64,000 nt of DNA, taken from CAVSDF01 sp963726715 (lineage in GTDB: Bacteria > Bacteroidota > Rhodothermia > Rhodothermales > BA12). The stretch's first letter is position 1; the number at the start of each line of letters is the position of its first letter. Shown here one piece after another: positions 45,601-54,038 of the stretch. Position numbers and translations under genes: made by a program. Below the pieces are notes generated by a model, which saw only the letters and a list, made by a program, of their open reading frames with translations, was not told the origin of the DNA and searched no databases. The stretch lies in assembly GCA_963726715.1 (NCBI GenBank), contig CAVSDF010000006.1, positions 310,001 through 374,000 of the forward strand, read 5' to 3'.

Positions 45601-45653
45601 GCAGCGCCGACGACGGCGTACAGGAGACGAAACGGGCGGGCGGCGTCGGGCAT
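42610..45653 (-). CDS. GH57-like glycosidase with starch-binding and T9SS sorting domains, two frameshifts
   Basis: About 1013 residues after removing two extra bases (near 45600 in the signal peptide and at 43978). HIAFLWHMHQPVYVPGE is the GH57 opening, and GIFTPENAFSTRIIPALRDA the region around the presumed catalytic Glu. LLVLHHDGDNYGGGSEGYYN follows further on. After a Gly-rich linker, TARLHWGVNPQGSTW and HYGDDTWDNNGGTDYRI match starch-binding (CBM25/26-like) modules. The end (LAPNPLVGEGRLPLRLARAG ... FDVLGRRVATLLD ... GVYIVRASQHGETRTARIVV) is a type A T9SS sorting domain. It is probably a surface amylolytic enzyme acting with the GH13 lipoprotein at 28168. Confidence 0.82.
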
Positions 45654-45743
45654 CGGGGGCGAGGGTAAGCGCTTACACAGGCCTCCAAGATCACCTCCGC
45701 GCCTGTCCCCCGCAACCCCGCGCCACCGTGGCGACCACCGCCG

Positions 45744-47823
45744 TCAGTCGATGCGGTCGAAGGCGAGGCCGAGGATGCGGCCGGCGAAGACGCGGAAGCC
45801 GGTCGGGGCGCCCGATGCGTCGCGGTCGAAGCGGAGTTCGCCGAGGATGCCGGACGATGTGAAGACGCCGTCGGCGCTCGGGGTGAGGGCGGTGGCGGTG
45901 GTCAGCACCGGCGAGCGCACGGTCAGCACGCCGTCTTCGACGCGAAGGGTGTAGACGACGCCGAGTTCGGCGCTCGCGTAGCGACCGGCGTAGGCCGCGA
46001 GCGCGTCGGCGGAGGGGACGTAGGCCGCCGCGCGGCGCGCGGGCACGTTCTGGCCGCCCTGGTGCCACGTCAGGCGCTCGGCGCGGCCGTCGGCGGCTGC
46101 GGTGGAAGGTGGCGGAGGCGGGGACGACGGTGAGGAAGAACGTCGAGTCGGACGAGGGGAAGATCTCGAAGCGCGGCTGCCCGGTCGCCTGCACGAAGTA
46201 GCGCGCGGCGATGCGGCGCCGTGGATGTCGCCGTCGCGGGCGTGGCGCAGATGTCGGCGGACGTGCTGGCCTCGGCCTCGCGGGTGAAGGTGAGCGTGAA
46301 GGTCGGCGCGAGGGCGAAGACGCCGGCGAGGCCGTCGAAGCGCGCGGGGTCGAAGGGGACGGCGCCGGGCGTCGGGGCGGCCTCGGCGGACGGCGCGTCG
46401 AAGCGGTCGGCGAAGAAGGCCGTCACGAGCGCGTGCGCCTGTGCTTCGGCCGGGTATCCGGCGACGCTGGCGAGGACGACGACGTTGACATCGAGGTCGG
46501 GATAGCGCGCCGATGTACGCCGACGATCCGCCCTCGGCGCCGCCGTGCCCGACGAGCCGCTGCCCGCGGTCGCGCCCGACGAAGAGGCCGAGGCCGTAGG
46601 CGAGCGTGTCGCCGCCTGTCGTGAGCGCGCGCGTCTGCATCGCCCGAAGGGCGTCTCCGCCGACGCGCCCGGTGCCCATGTTGGCGAGCCAGCGGTCGAG
46701 GTCTCCGGCGGTCGTCACGATGCCCGTCGCGCCCGCGCCGTGGTCGATCCCCGAGACGGCGACGAAGCCGGTCTTGCCCGTCGCGTAGCCCTGCGCGGCA
46801 TCCGGCACGACCTGCCCGCGTCTCCGTCACGACCGACGTGTGCGCCATGCCGAGGGGCGCGAAGACGTGCGCCTGCATCCACTCGGGGAACGGCGTGGCG
46901 GTCGCGCGCTCGGCGGCAAGGGCGGCGAGCATGTAGCCGGTGTTGTTGTAGTTGAAGGCCGCGCCGGGCGGGTTCTGCGGCGATGGTTGACGGCGGGCGA
47001 GTGCGAGCGCGGCGCCCTCGCCGAGGCGGTCGCCGAGGTTCCAGCCGGTGAGCAGGCGCGCGTTGAGGATCTCGCGCAGCCCCGACGTGTGCGTGAGGAG
47101 GTGGCGCAGCGTCACCGGCCCACCCTCGGCGGGCGTCACGACCGGCATCTCGGGCACCCAGCGACGCAGGCTGTCGCCGAGCGAGAGGCGCCCGTCGGCG
47201 GCGAGGCTGGCGAGGGCGAAGGCGGTGAACTGCTTCGACACCGACGCGATGTTGACGCGCGTCTCGGTCGTCGCCGGGACGCCGAGCGCGAGGTCGGCGG
47301 CGCCCCACGCGCGCTCGTAGACGACGCGTCCGCCCTGCGAGAGCCGCACGACCGTCGCCGGAACGTCGGGCCGCGCGACGGCGGCGAAGGCCTGATCGGC
47401 GCGCCCGGCAGGCGTCGTCGCCACCGGCTCGGCCCGGTCGACGGCGACGGTCACGCGTCCGGTCGCGCCCTCGAAGGCGTGGACGACGATGCGGTAGCGT
47501 CCGGCAGTCGCGGCGGTGAAGGTGAACGTTTCCGGCCCGCGCGCCGGTCCGTCGAACGACGCGACGCGCACGCCATCCGGCCCCATCACCTCGACGACCG
47601 CATCGACGGTCTCCTGCACGACGGCGCCCGAGACGAACGTCCGCGCGGGCACATCGAGCGTGAAGACGTGCCGCGCCTCGCCTGAGAGCGTCCGCGCGAC
47701 GGGCGCCTGACCGGCTCGGATCGGCGTCTCGGCTGTCGGCTGGGCACGAACCGCGACCGGCGCGGCGAGGGTGAGCAGGACAGCAAAACGGGCGGCGGCA
47801 CGCGTCAGGGCAGGGCGGAGCAT
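45744..47823 (-). CDS. Exported beta-lactamase-fold serine hydrolase, several frameshifts
   Basis: The ATG at 47823 gives the signal peptide MLRPALTRAAARFAVLLTLA. A PPC-like beta domain (about 35-145, ARHVFTLDVPARTFVSGAVV) precedes a class C beta-lactamase/D-aminopeptidase-type domain with NIASVSKQFTAFALASL (SxxK), FNYNNTGYMLAALA (YxN) and RLVGHGGAEGGSSAYIG (HGG in place of KTG). The C-terminal domain ends ILGLAFDRID. At least four frame changes occur (near 46816, 46508, 46210 and 46100); the first two are one extra base. It is probably a peptidase or esterase, not an antibiotic-resistance gene. Confidence 0.75.
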
Positions 47824-47941
47824 CGGGGCAAGAGGGGAGCGAAGCCGACGGGGTACGGGCGGGGTGGCCTGAGGATGCGGCGTAGCGACCCGGCGTGTGG
47901 GTCGGGGGACCTTTGGCCTCCGGTGATGGGGATGGCGTTCG

Positions 47942-47970
47942 GTAGAGACGCATCGGCGATGCGTCTCTAC
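47942..47970. repeat. 29-bp perfect palindromic repeat
   Basis: Arms GTAGAGACGCATCG and CGATGCGTCTCTAC with one central base; identical to 62676-62704. It overlaps the last codon and stop of the gene at 47967-48593. Confidence 0.85.
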
Positions 47971-48593
47971 GCCCCCGGTGTCCCCTCGGCGCGGGCCAGC
48001 GCCTCGCGGTGGGCGGTGCGCAGGGCGTCGCGGCTGCGGTCGCCCGAGAGGAACGGGAAGAGCGCTTCGAGGGCCGCGCGCTCCGAATCGCCCGCTGCCA
48101 CGACGGCCGTGAACCCCGCCGACATGCCCGGTTCGAGCCGAAGCGTCCGCGCGATGCTGAAGCCGCCGCCGTGCGACTCGCCCTCCGCACCCCCCACGCC
48201 CACGTCTGGCACGAACGTGTGCGCGAGCACGACGCCCGCGCCCTCGGCGACGACGGCCCCGAGGCCTGGCAGGCGCCGCACCGATCCAAACGCCGGGTCG
48301 GCGATTTCCAGACCCGTCGCCACCCACCCGTCGACGCCGCCCGTCACCTCGACGCGCCAGACGACCGCCGCATCCGCCACGCGCGCAAGGGCGACCCGGA
48401 CATCGCCGCCGTCGACGCGCCACGACAATCGCGCCACGCCGGGCACGTCGCGCCGCTCAGGCATCCTGAGATCGAGCCCGTGCCCGTCGGGGCCGAGGAG
48501 GCGGACGAGCGGGCCGTGGAGCGCGTCGGCGCCGTTCGCGCGGAACGTGGCCATGCCGTCGTCGGCGAGGGCGGGGGTGAGGAGCGACGGCAT
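47967..48593 (-). CDS. Hypothetical protein, possibly truncated by a repeat
   Basis: A 208-residue protein (MPSLLTPALADDGMATFRAN). It has no signal peptide and is beta-rich at first, with WRVEVTGGVDGWVATGLEIA near the middle and an amphipathic C-terminal helix (SRDALRTAHREALARAEG). No family recognised; the start and strand pattern recall N-terminal sandwich domains of some glycoside hydrolases, so it may be the remaining part of a longer gene. Its TAG stop lies inside the 29-bp palindrome at 47942, so the original 3' end may be lost. Confidence 0.55.
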   Translation of the reverse strand: MPSLLTPALADDGMATFRANGADALHGPLVRLLGPDGHGLDLRMPERRDVPGVARLSWRVDGGDVRVALARVADAAVVWRVEVTGGVDGWVATGLEIADPAFGSVRRLPGLGAVVAEGAGVVLAHTFVPDVGVGGAEGESHGGGFSIARTLRLEPGMSAGFTAVVAAGDSERAALEALFPFLSGDRSRDALRTAHREALARAEGTPGA

Positions 48594-48654
48594 GGCGACG
48601 GGATAGAGACGGCGAGGACGCAGGTGCCGGGAGCGGGCACAGGCCGCGCCGCCG

Positions 48655-48661
48655 TACCTTG
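48655..48661 (+). promoter_or_regulatory. TAnnTTG promoter box for the tRNA cluster
   Basis: TACCTTG, 23 nt ahead of the first base of tRNA-Thr(TGT). Confidence 0.45.
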
Positions 48662-48684
48662 CTCAGGCGCCAGGCGCAGGCCGC

Positions 48685-48755
48685 GCCCCTGTAGTTCAAC
48701 GGTAGAATGGCTGATTTGTAATCATCAGATGCGGGTTCGATTCCCGCCGGGGGCT
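48685..48755 (+). tRNA. tRNA-Thr(TGT)
   Basis: A cloverleaf with acceptor GCCCCTG/CGGGGGC, anticodon loop TTTGTAA (anticodon TGT), T-arm GCGGGTTCGATTCCCGC and discriminator T; 71 nt. CCA is not encoded. First of a Thr-Tyr-Gly-Thr-tuf array conserved across many bacteria. Confidence 0.93.
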
Positions 48756-48831
48756 CTTCTCGAATCGCGTTTCTGGCCGTCCACGAACAGTGTCGAGGGG
48801 TGGGTGGATCGAAGCGATCTGGAGACGCATC

Positions 48832-48847
48832 GACGAGCGTGCTCGTC
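48832..48847. terminator. Hairpin between tRNA-Thr and tRNA-Tyr
   Basis: GACGAGC-GT-GCTCGTC, a 7-bp perfect stem in the unusually long 225-nt spacer. With the new promoter box at 48956 it suggests the first tRNA may be a separate transcript. Confidence 0.35.
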
Positions 48848-48955
48848 TGGTGGGGATTCGTCTGCGCAGAGCCTATCCGGCGAGCGCGGCGGGGTGATTT
48901 GCGATTCGTCGGCGGTTCAAGGGGTCTTCATTGCCGGAACGGGGAGTGGGTGCGG

Positions 48956-48962
48956 TAGATTG
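48956..48962 (+). promoter_or_regulatory. TAnnTTG promoter box before tRNA-Tyr
   Basis: TAGATTG, 18 nt ahead of tRNA-Tyr, with a TTG at 48931-48933 placed 22 nt upstream, near the -33 position of Bacteroidota promoters. Confidence 0.5.
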
Positions 48963-48980
48963 GGCCTCTTCCTTCGCTCC

Positions 48981-49062
48981 GGTGGGATACCCAAGCGGCC
49001 AAAGGGGGCTGACTGTAAATCAGCTGTCATCGACTTCGGAGGTTCGAATCCTTCTCCCACCA
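48981..49062 (+). tRNA. tRNA-Tyr(GTA)
   Basis: A class II cloverleaf with a long variable arm; acceptor GGTGGGA/TCCCACC, anticodon loop CTGTAAA (anticodon GTA), T-loop GGTTCGAATCC and discriminator A; 82 nt. Confidence 0.95.
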
Positions 49063-49116
49063 CCGCTCGCCGCTTCCACGGCGGGCCCCGCGCTCCGCGA
49101 CCGCCGCGGCGCGCCT

Positions 49117-49189
49117 GCGGAAGTAGCTCAGTTGGTAGAGCGTCAGCCTTCCAAGCTGAATGTCGCGGGTTCGAATCCCGTCTTCCGCT
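49117..49189 (+). tRNA. tRNA-Gly(TCC)
   Basis: Acceptor GCGGAAG/CTTCCGC, D-arm GCTCAGTTGGTAGAGC, anticodon loop CTTCCAA (anticodon TCC), T-arm CGGGTTCGAATCCCG and discriminator T; 73 nt. Confidence 0.95.
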
Positions 49190-49200
49190 CCGACATCGCT

Positions 49201-49272
<72 letters not shown>

Positions 49273-49345
49273 CACCGGCGCGTCTCGCCCTCCCGCGGGC
49301 CGCGCCTTTTCACGCACCCACCGACTTAATCTCAGCCCACGCCCC

Positions 49346-50533
49346 ATGGCAAAGGAGACGTTCCAGCGGAACAAGCCCCACGTGAACGTGGGCACGATCG
49401 GTCACGTCGACCACGGCAAGACCACCCTCACCGCCGCCATCACGACGGTGCTCGCCAAGAAAAGCGGCGGCACCGTCCGCTCGTTCGACTCGATCGACAA
49501 CGCGCCCGAAGAGCGCGAGCGTGGCATCACGATCGCCACCGCGCACGTCGAGTACGAGACCGAGGCGCGCCACTACGCCCACGTCGACTGCCCCGGCCAC
49601 GCCGACTACGTCAAGAACATGGTCACGGGAGCCGCGCAGATGGACGGCGCCATCCTCGTCGTCGCGGCGACCGATGGGCCGATGCCGCAGACGCGCGAGC
49701 ACATCCTGCTCGCCCGCCAGGTCGGCGTGCCGCACATCGTCGTGTTCATGAACAAGGTCGATCTCGTCGACGACGAGGAGCTCGTCGAGCTCGTCGAGAT
49801 GGAGGTGCGCGAGCTCCTCGACAAGTACGAGTTCCCCGGCGACGACACGCCGATCATCAAGGGATCCGCTCTCGGGGCGCTCAACGGCGACGAGAAGTGG
49901 GAGGCCTCGGTCATGGAGCTCATGGACGCGGTCGACACGTTCATCCCGACGCCCGAGCGTGCGACGGACAAGCCGTTCCTGATGCCCGTCGAAGACGTGT
50001 TCTCGATCACGGGCCGCGGCACGGTGGTCACGGGCCGCATCGAGCGCGGGATCGTGAAGGTTCAGGAGGCCGTCGAGATCATCGGCATCCGCGAGGAGAA
50101 GCAGATGAGCGTGGTGACGGGCGTGGAGATGTTCCGCAAGCTTCTCGACCAGGGTCAGGCGGGCGACAACGTGGGCCTTCTGCTTCGCGGCGTCGACAAG
50201 GACTCGGTCGAGCGCGGCATGGTGGTGTGCAAGCCGAACTCGGTGAAGCCGCACAAGAAGTTTGAGGCGGAGGTGTACGTTCTGAGCAAGGAGGAGGGTG
50301 GTCGTCACACGCCGTTTTTGAAGGGGTACCGCCCGCAGTTCTACTTCCGGACGACGGACGTGACGGGTGACATCGAGCTTCAGGAGGGCGTCGAGATGGT
50401 GATGCCGGGCGAGAACACGCGCTTCGAGGTGACGCTGATTCAGCCGATCGCGATGGAGGAGGGTCTGCGCTTCGCCATCCGCGAGGGCGGGCGCACCGTC
50501 GGCGCCGGTGTCGTCGCCAAAATCCTCGACTGA
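49346..50533 (+). CDS. tuf: Translation elongation factor Tu
   Basis: A 395-residue EF-Tu starting [21 protein letters not shown]1 GHVDHGKTT (residues 19-27), G2 [14 protein letters not shown]3 [12 protein letters not shown] and G4 [10 protein letters not shown] are intact, and domains 2 and 3 run to [13 protein letters not shown]. It delivers aminoacyl-tRNA to the ribosome. It is flanked by tRNA-Thr and tRNA-Trp in the conserved tRNA-tuf-secE order. No Shine-Dalgarno precedes the ATG (CAGCCCACGCCCC). Codon use shifts to more G-ending codons in the last third of the gene. Confidence 0.98.
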   Translation: MAKETFQRNKPHVNVGTIGHVDHGKTTLTAAITTVLAKKSGGTVRSFDSIDNAPEERERGITIATAHVEYETEARHYAHVDCPGHADYVKNMVTGAAQMDGAILVVAATDGPMPQTREHILLARQVGVPHIVVFMNKVDLVDDEELVELVEMEVRELLDKYEFPGDDTPIIKGSALGALNGDEKWEASVMELMDAVDTFIPTPERATDKPFLMPVEDVFSITGRGTVVTGRIERGIVKVQEAVEIIGIREEKQMSVVTGVEMFRKLLDQGQAGDNVGLLLRGVDKDSVERGMVVCKPNSVKPHKKFEAEVYVLSKEEGGRHTPFLKGYRPQFYFRTTDVTGDIELQEGVEMVMPGENTRFEVTLIQPIAMEEGLRFAIREGGRTVGAGVVAKILD

Positions 50534-50604
50534 TTTCGAGACGCGGGCCGTGGATGCGACGCGCAGGGCGATGCCCGGCACGCCGCGTCCGCGGCCCGTC
50601 TCAT

Positions 50605-50677
<73 letters not shown>

Positions 50678-50746
50678 CCCCCACAGATCGCGCCCCGAGC
50701 GGCGCGGCATTCACCGATGAGGAGCCTCGGCTTCCCAACCCCGACG

Positions 50747-50935
50747 ATGGCAAACAAAGCGACCGACTACCTCAACGAGGTCAACAAGGAGATGCGCAAG
50801 GTGAGCTGGCCGTCGCGCCAGGAGCTCATCTCGAACACGACGATCACGCTCGTCTCGTCGCTCATCTTCGCACTCCTCGTTTTCAGCGCCGACCGCGTCA
50901 TCAGCACCGTCCTCGAACTCGTCTACGGAGCCTGA
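50747..50935 (+). CDS. secE: Preprotein translocase subunit SecE
   Basis: A 62-residue minimal SecE. NEVNKEMRKVSWPSRQELIS (amphipathic helix with the KVSWPSR motif, residues 10-29) is followed by a single membrane helix (TTITLVSSLIFALLVFSADR). It clamps the SecY channel. It ends 4 nt before nusG, so the two are tightly coupled. Confidence 0.96.
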   Translation: MANKATDYLNEVNKEMRKVSWPSRQELISNTTITLVSSLIFALLVFSADRVISTVLELVYGA

Positions 50936-50939
50936 CCCC

Positions 50940-51494
50940 ATGAAGCGAGAGACCGCACGCAAGTGGTACGTCATCCGGACGTACTCGGGCCACGAGAAGA
51001 AGGTCAAGATCGCCCTCGAACGTGAGATCGAGGAGCAGGGCCTGCACGACAAGGTCGCCGAGATCGTCATCCCGGTCGAGACCGTCTTCGAGATGCGGGC
51101 GGGCAAGAAGAAGACGAAGGAGAAGGTCCTCTTCTCGGGCTACGTCTTCGTCAATGTGCTGCTCGATCTCTCGGTCAAGCACGTCATCCTCGGCTTGCAG
51201 TCCGTGACCGGCTTCCTCACGCAGGGGCAGGGCGACGAACCGGCGGCGCTGCGCCCCGACGAGGTCCTGCGCATGATCGGGCGCATGGAGCAGGTCGAGG
51301 CGCTCGGCGAGCAGCCGGAGTTCCCGTTCAAGCCGGGCGACGCGGTGCGCATTGTCGATGGGCGCTTCAACAACTTCGAGGGCACGGTCGAGGAGGTCTA
51401 CCCGGACAAGAAGAAGGTCAAGGTCATGGTGCCGATCTTCGGGCGCAAGACGCCGATCGAGCTCGACTACGTCGCCATCGAACACCACAACTGA
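50940..51494 (+). CDS. nusG: Transcription termination/antitermination factor NusG
   Basis: A 184-residue NusG starting MKRETARKWYVIRTYSGHEK. The NGN domain carries KWYVIRTYSGHEKKVK and FSGYVFVNV (RNA-polymerase clamp contact), and the C-terminal KOW motif is PGDAVRIVDGRFNNFEGTV (about residues 128-146). It binds RNA polymerase and couples it to ribosomes or Rho. It sits in the conserved secE-nusG-rplKAJL order. Confidence 0.97.
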   Translation: MKRETARKWYVIRTYSGHEKKVKIALEREIEEQGLHDKVAEIVIPVETVFEMRAGKKKTKEKVLFSGYVFVNVLLDLSVKHVILGLQSVTGFLTQGQGDEPAALRPDEVLRMIGRMEQVEALGEQPEFPFKPGDAVRIVDGRFNNFEGTVEEVYPDKKKVKVMVPIFGRKTPIELDYVAIEHHN

Positions 51495-51709
51495 TCGCGC
51501 TGCTTGTGGGCCTGTTCGTCTGATCGGTTGCTGACCGAACGACGGACGCCCGGCGCGTCTTCACCGGCGCTTCCCGGCGCGTGCGGAACGGGGCGCGTGC
51601 GATCCGCTACAACGTTGGCTCCGCTCGTCCGCGGAGCCTGCTACTTTCAACTCTCCATCCCAACCAGCGGGAGTCCTCAACTGCGAGGACGCATGCACCG
51701 CTCGACGCT
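51495..51709 (+). promoter_or_regulatory. Leader region ahead of rplK
   Basis: A 215-nt untranslated stretch between nusG and rplK. CTACTTTC at 51641-51648, with AACGTTGG about 24 nt upstream, is a possible promoter, so the L11-RNA-polymerase operon may have its own start here. No strong terminator hairpin is seen after nusG. Confidence 0.35.
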
Positions 51710-52141
51710 ATGGCCAAGAAAATCGACAGCTACATCAAGCTGCAAGTCAAGGGCGGACAGGCCAACCCGGCTCCGCCGATCGGTCCTGCGCTCGGCTCCA
51801 AGGGTGTCAATATCATGGAGTTCTGCAAGCGGTTCAACGCCGATACGCAGGACAAGATGGGCGTCGTCCTGCCGACCGTGATTACGGTCTACACGGACAA
51901 GAGCTTCACGTTCGTCATCAAAAGCCCGCCCGCGGCGATCCTGCTCATGCAGGCCGCCAAGGTGCAGAAGGGCGCCGCCGACCCGCTCAAGGAGAGCATC
52001 GGCACGGTGACGTGGGACGACTGCCTCGCCATCGCCGAGACCAAGAAGGACGACCTCAACGCCGCGAGCCGCGAGGCCGCCGCGTCGATGGTCGCCGGAA
52101 CGGCGCGCTCGATGGGCCTCAAGGTCGAAGGCCGCCCGTAA
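51710..52141 (+). CDS. rplK: Ribosomal protein uL11
   Basis: A 143-residue L11 starting [40 protein letters not shown] (residues about 20-39) is the classic N-terminal signature. The C-terminal rRNA-binding domain contains [20 protein letters not shown] and ends [12 protein letters not shown]. It forms the stalk base with L10 and is the sensor site for RelA and thiopeptides. The proline-rich PPIGPALG hinge is intact. Confidence 0.97.
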   Translation: MAKKIDSYIKLQVKGGQANPAPPIGPALGSKGVNIMEFCKRFNADTQDKMGVVLPTVITVYTDKSFTFVIKSPPAAILLMQAAKVQKGAADPLKESIGTVTWDDCLAIAETKKDDLNAASREAAASMVAGTARSMGLKVEGRP

Positions 52142-52254
52142 CGGCAGCCCTTCGGATGCACGCCGCGCTCTTTGATTGGAGCCGCGGCGGCGATTTCCTC
52201 CACCTGCGGGAGCCGGGCTGAGTCCGGCGCTTGGACCGCACAACGCACACACCC

Positions 52255-52968
52255 ATGGCCAAGACTGTCAAGCGCCTCCGCGAGGCGCAGCAGGCCATCG
52301 AGGCGGCCGGCACCGCGCCGTTCGACCTCGAGACGGCGTCGCAACTCGTCAAGAAGACGTCCCGCGCCAAGTTCACCGAGTCCGTCGACATCGACGTTCG
52401 CCTCGGCGTCGACCCGCGCCACGCCGACCAGATGGTCCGCGGCACGGTCACCCTCCCGAACGGCACCGGCAAGTCGGTGCGCGTGCTCGTGCTCGCCAGC
52501 GCGGGCAAGCAGCAGGAGGCCATCGACGCAGGCGCCGAGTACGTCGGCCTCGACGACCTCGTCGCCAAGATTCAAGGGGAGAACTGGTTCGAGTTCGACG
52601 TGATGATCGCCACGCCCGACGTGATGGGCGCGGTCGGACGCCTCGGACGCCTCCTCGGCCCTCGCGGGCTGATGCCGAACCCCAAGTCGGGCACGGTCAC
52701 GATGGACGTCGGGCAGGCGGTTCAGGACGTGAAGGCGGGCAAGATCGACTTCCGCGTCGATAAGAACGGCGGGCTGCACACGTCGATCGGCAAGGCGTCG
52801 TTCAGCGCCGAGCAGATCCGCGAGAACGCGGAGGCCTTCATCAAGGAGGTCGTGCGTCTTCGCCCGGCAGCCGCCAAGGGCACCTACGTCAAGAGCATCA
52901 CGCTCTCGACGACCATGGGCCCCGGCATCGCCATCGACCGCAACGTCGCCACCGGCGGCGCTCGCTGA
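52255..52968 (+). CDS. rplA: Ribosomal protein uL1
   Basis: A 237-residue L1 starting [20 protein letters not shown]. The signature [20 protein letters not shown] then [16 protein letters not shown] (about residues 117-148) is complete. In E. coli L1 represses its own operon by binding a 23S-like hairpin; the 113-nt rplK-rplA gap and the 215-nt rplK leader are where such a site would be sought. No Shine-Dalgarno before the ATG. Confidence 0.97.
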   Translation: MAKTVKRLREAQQAIEAAGTAPFDLETASQLVKKTSRAKFTESVDIDVRLGVDPRHADQMVRGTVTLPNGTGKSVRVLVLASAGKQQEAIDAGAEYVGLDDLVAKIQGENWFEFDVMIATPDVMGAVGRLGRLLGPRGLMPNPKSGTVTMDVGQAVQDVKAGKIDFRVDKNGGLHTSIGKASFSAEQIRENAEAFIKEVVRLRPAAAKGTYVKSITLSTTMGPGIAIDRNVATGGAR

Positions 52969-52987
52969 TCCATCCATTTTAGACTTC

Positions 52988-52993
52988 GGAGGA
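52988..52993 (+). promoter_or_regulatory. rplJ: Consensus Shine-Dalgarno before rplJ
   Basis: GGAGGA, with 7 nt to the ATG at 53001. It is the only textbook ribosome-binding site I found ahead of any gene here; starts of tuf, secE, rplK, rplA, rplL, rpoB and rpoC have none. It fixes the rplJ start. Confidence 0.8.
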
Positions 52994-53000
52994 TTTCGCC

Positions 53001-53543
53001 ATGGCGATGACCAAAGACCAGAAGATGACGCTGATCGACGAGATCGAGTCGAAGCTCAAGCAGCACCCCACCGTATACCTGACGAACGCGTCGGGCCTGT
53101 CGGTGGCCGAGTCCAACGACCTGCGCACGCGGTTCCGCGACGCCGGTGTGGACTTCAAGGTGTACAAGAACACGTTCGTGCGCCTTGCGATGGACCGCAT
53201 CGGCGGGTACGACGAGGTTTACGAGCACCTGAGTGGCCCGACCGCCGTCGCGCTCTCGTCTGAGCCGGCGCTGCCGGCGAAGGTGATCCGCGACTTCCTC
53301 AAGGGGAAGGAGCGGAAGCTGCCCGAGGTGAAGGGCGCCTACATCGACGGCGCCGTCTACGGCGGCGGCACGCTCGAAGCGCTCGCGGCCCTCAAGGGCA
53401 AGAACGAGCTCCTCGGCGACGTGATCGGCCTGCTGCTCTCGCCCGCCTCGACCGTCATCAGCGCGCTCCAGAGCGCCGGTGGCAGCATCGCAGGCATCGT
53501 GCAGACCCTCGCCGAGCGCGAAGGCGCCGAGAACGAAGGCTGA
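53001..53543 (+). CDS. rplJ: Ribosomal protein uL10
   Basis: A 180-residue L10 starting MAMTKDQKMTLIDEIESKLK. TVYLTNASGLSVAESNDLRT, YKNTFVRLAM and GPTAVALSSEPALPAKVI are the conserved rRNA-binding domain. The C-terminal helix that carries L7/L12 dimers is IAGIVQTLAEREGAENEG. In E. coli L10 represses its own mRNA; the strong Shine-Dalgarno here, unlike neighbouring genes, hints at a special control of this gene. Confidence 0.97.
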   Translation: MAMTKDQKMTLIDEIESKLKQHPTVYLTNASGLSVAESNDLRTRFRDAGVDFKVYKNTFVRLAMDRIGGYDEVYEHLSGPTAVALSSEPALPAKVIRDFLKGKERKLPEVKGAYIDGAVYGGGTLEALAALKGKNELLGDVIGLLLSPASTVISALQSAGGSIAGIVQTLAEREGAENEG

Positions 53544-53660
53544 GCGCCTCCACACTTCGCGCCGCCCTCAGGACGGCGCACCCAGACACACCCCATCCTC
53601 CTCAATCAGCCGCGTAGCCCATTCGGGCACTGACCGCGGCCGGAATCCCAACCCATCCCC

Positions 53661-54038
53661 ATGGCCGATATCAACGCCCTCGCAGAGCAGCTCGTCAACC
53701 TCACCATCAAAGAGGCCTCCGAGCTCGCCAAGGTTCTCGAAGAGACCTACGGCATCAAGCCCGCCGCCACCGCCGTCGCCATGGCCGCCCCGGCCGCCGG
53801 TGGCGATGCCCCCGTCGCCGTTGAGCAGACCGAGTTCACGGTCGTCCTCAAGGCCGCCGGTGCCAGCAAGATCAACGTGATCAAGGAAGTCCGCGCGATC
53901 ACGGGCCTCGGCCTCAAGGAGGCCAAGGACCTCGTCGACGGCGCCCCGCAGAACGTCAAGGAGAACGTCTCCAAGGAAGAGGCCGAGAAGCTCCGCGACC
54001 AGCTCGTGGGCGTCGGCGCCGAAGTCGAGCTCAAGTGA
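53661..54038 (+). CDS. rplL: Ribosomal protein bL12
   Basis: A 125-residue L7/L12. The N-terminal dimerisation helices ([20 protein letters not shown]), an Ala/Pro/Gly hinge (residues about 38-52) and the C-terminal factor-binding domain with [20 protein letters not shown] and [20 protein letters not shown] are all present. It is followed by a 304-nt leader before rpoB. Confidence 0.97.
   Translation: MADINALAEQLVNLTIKEASELAKVLEETYGIKPAATAVAMAAPAAGGDAPVAVEQTEFTVVLKAAGASKINVIKEVRAITGLGLKEAKDLVDGAPQNVKENVSKEEAEKLRDQLVGVGAEVELK

Noticed and set aside
45744..47823. Beta-lactamase resistance gene
   Set aside because: The fold matches, but the KTG motif is HGG and a PPC-like domain is fused in front, as in exported peptidases and esterases of this superfamily.
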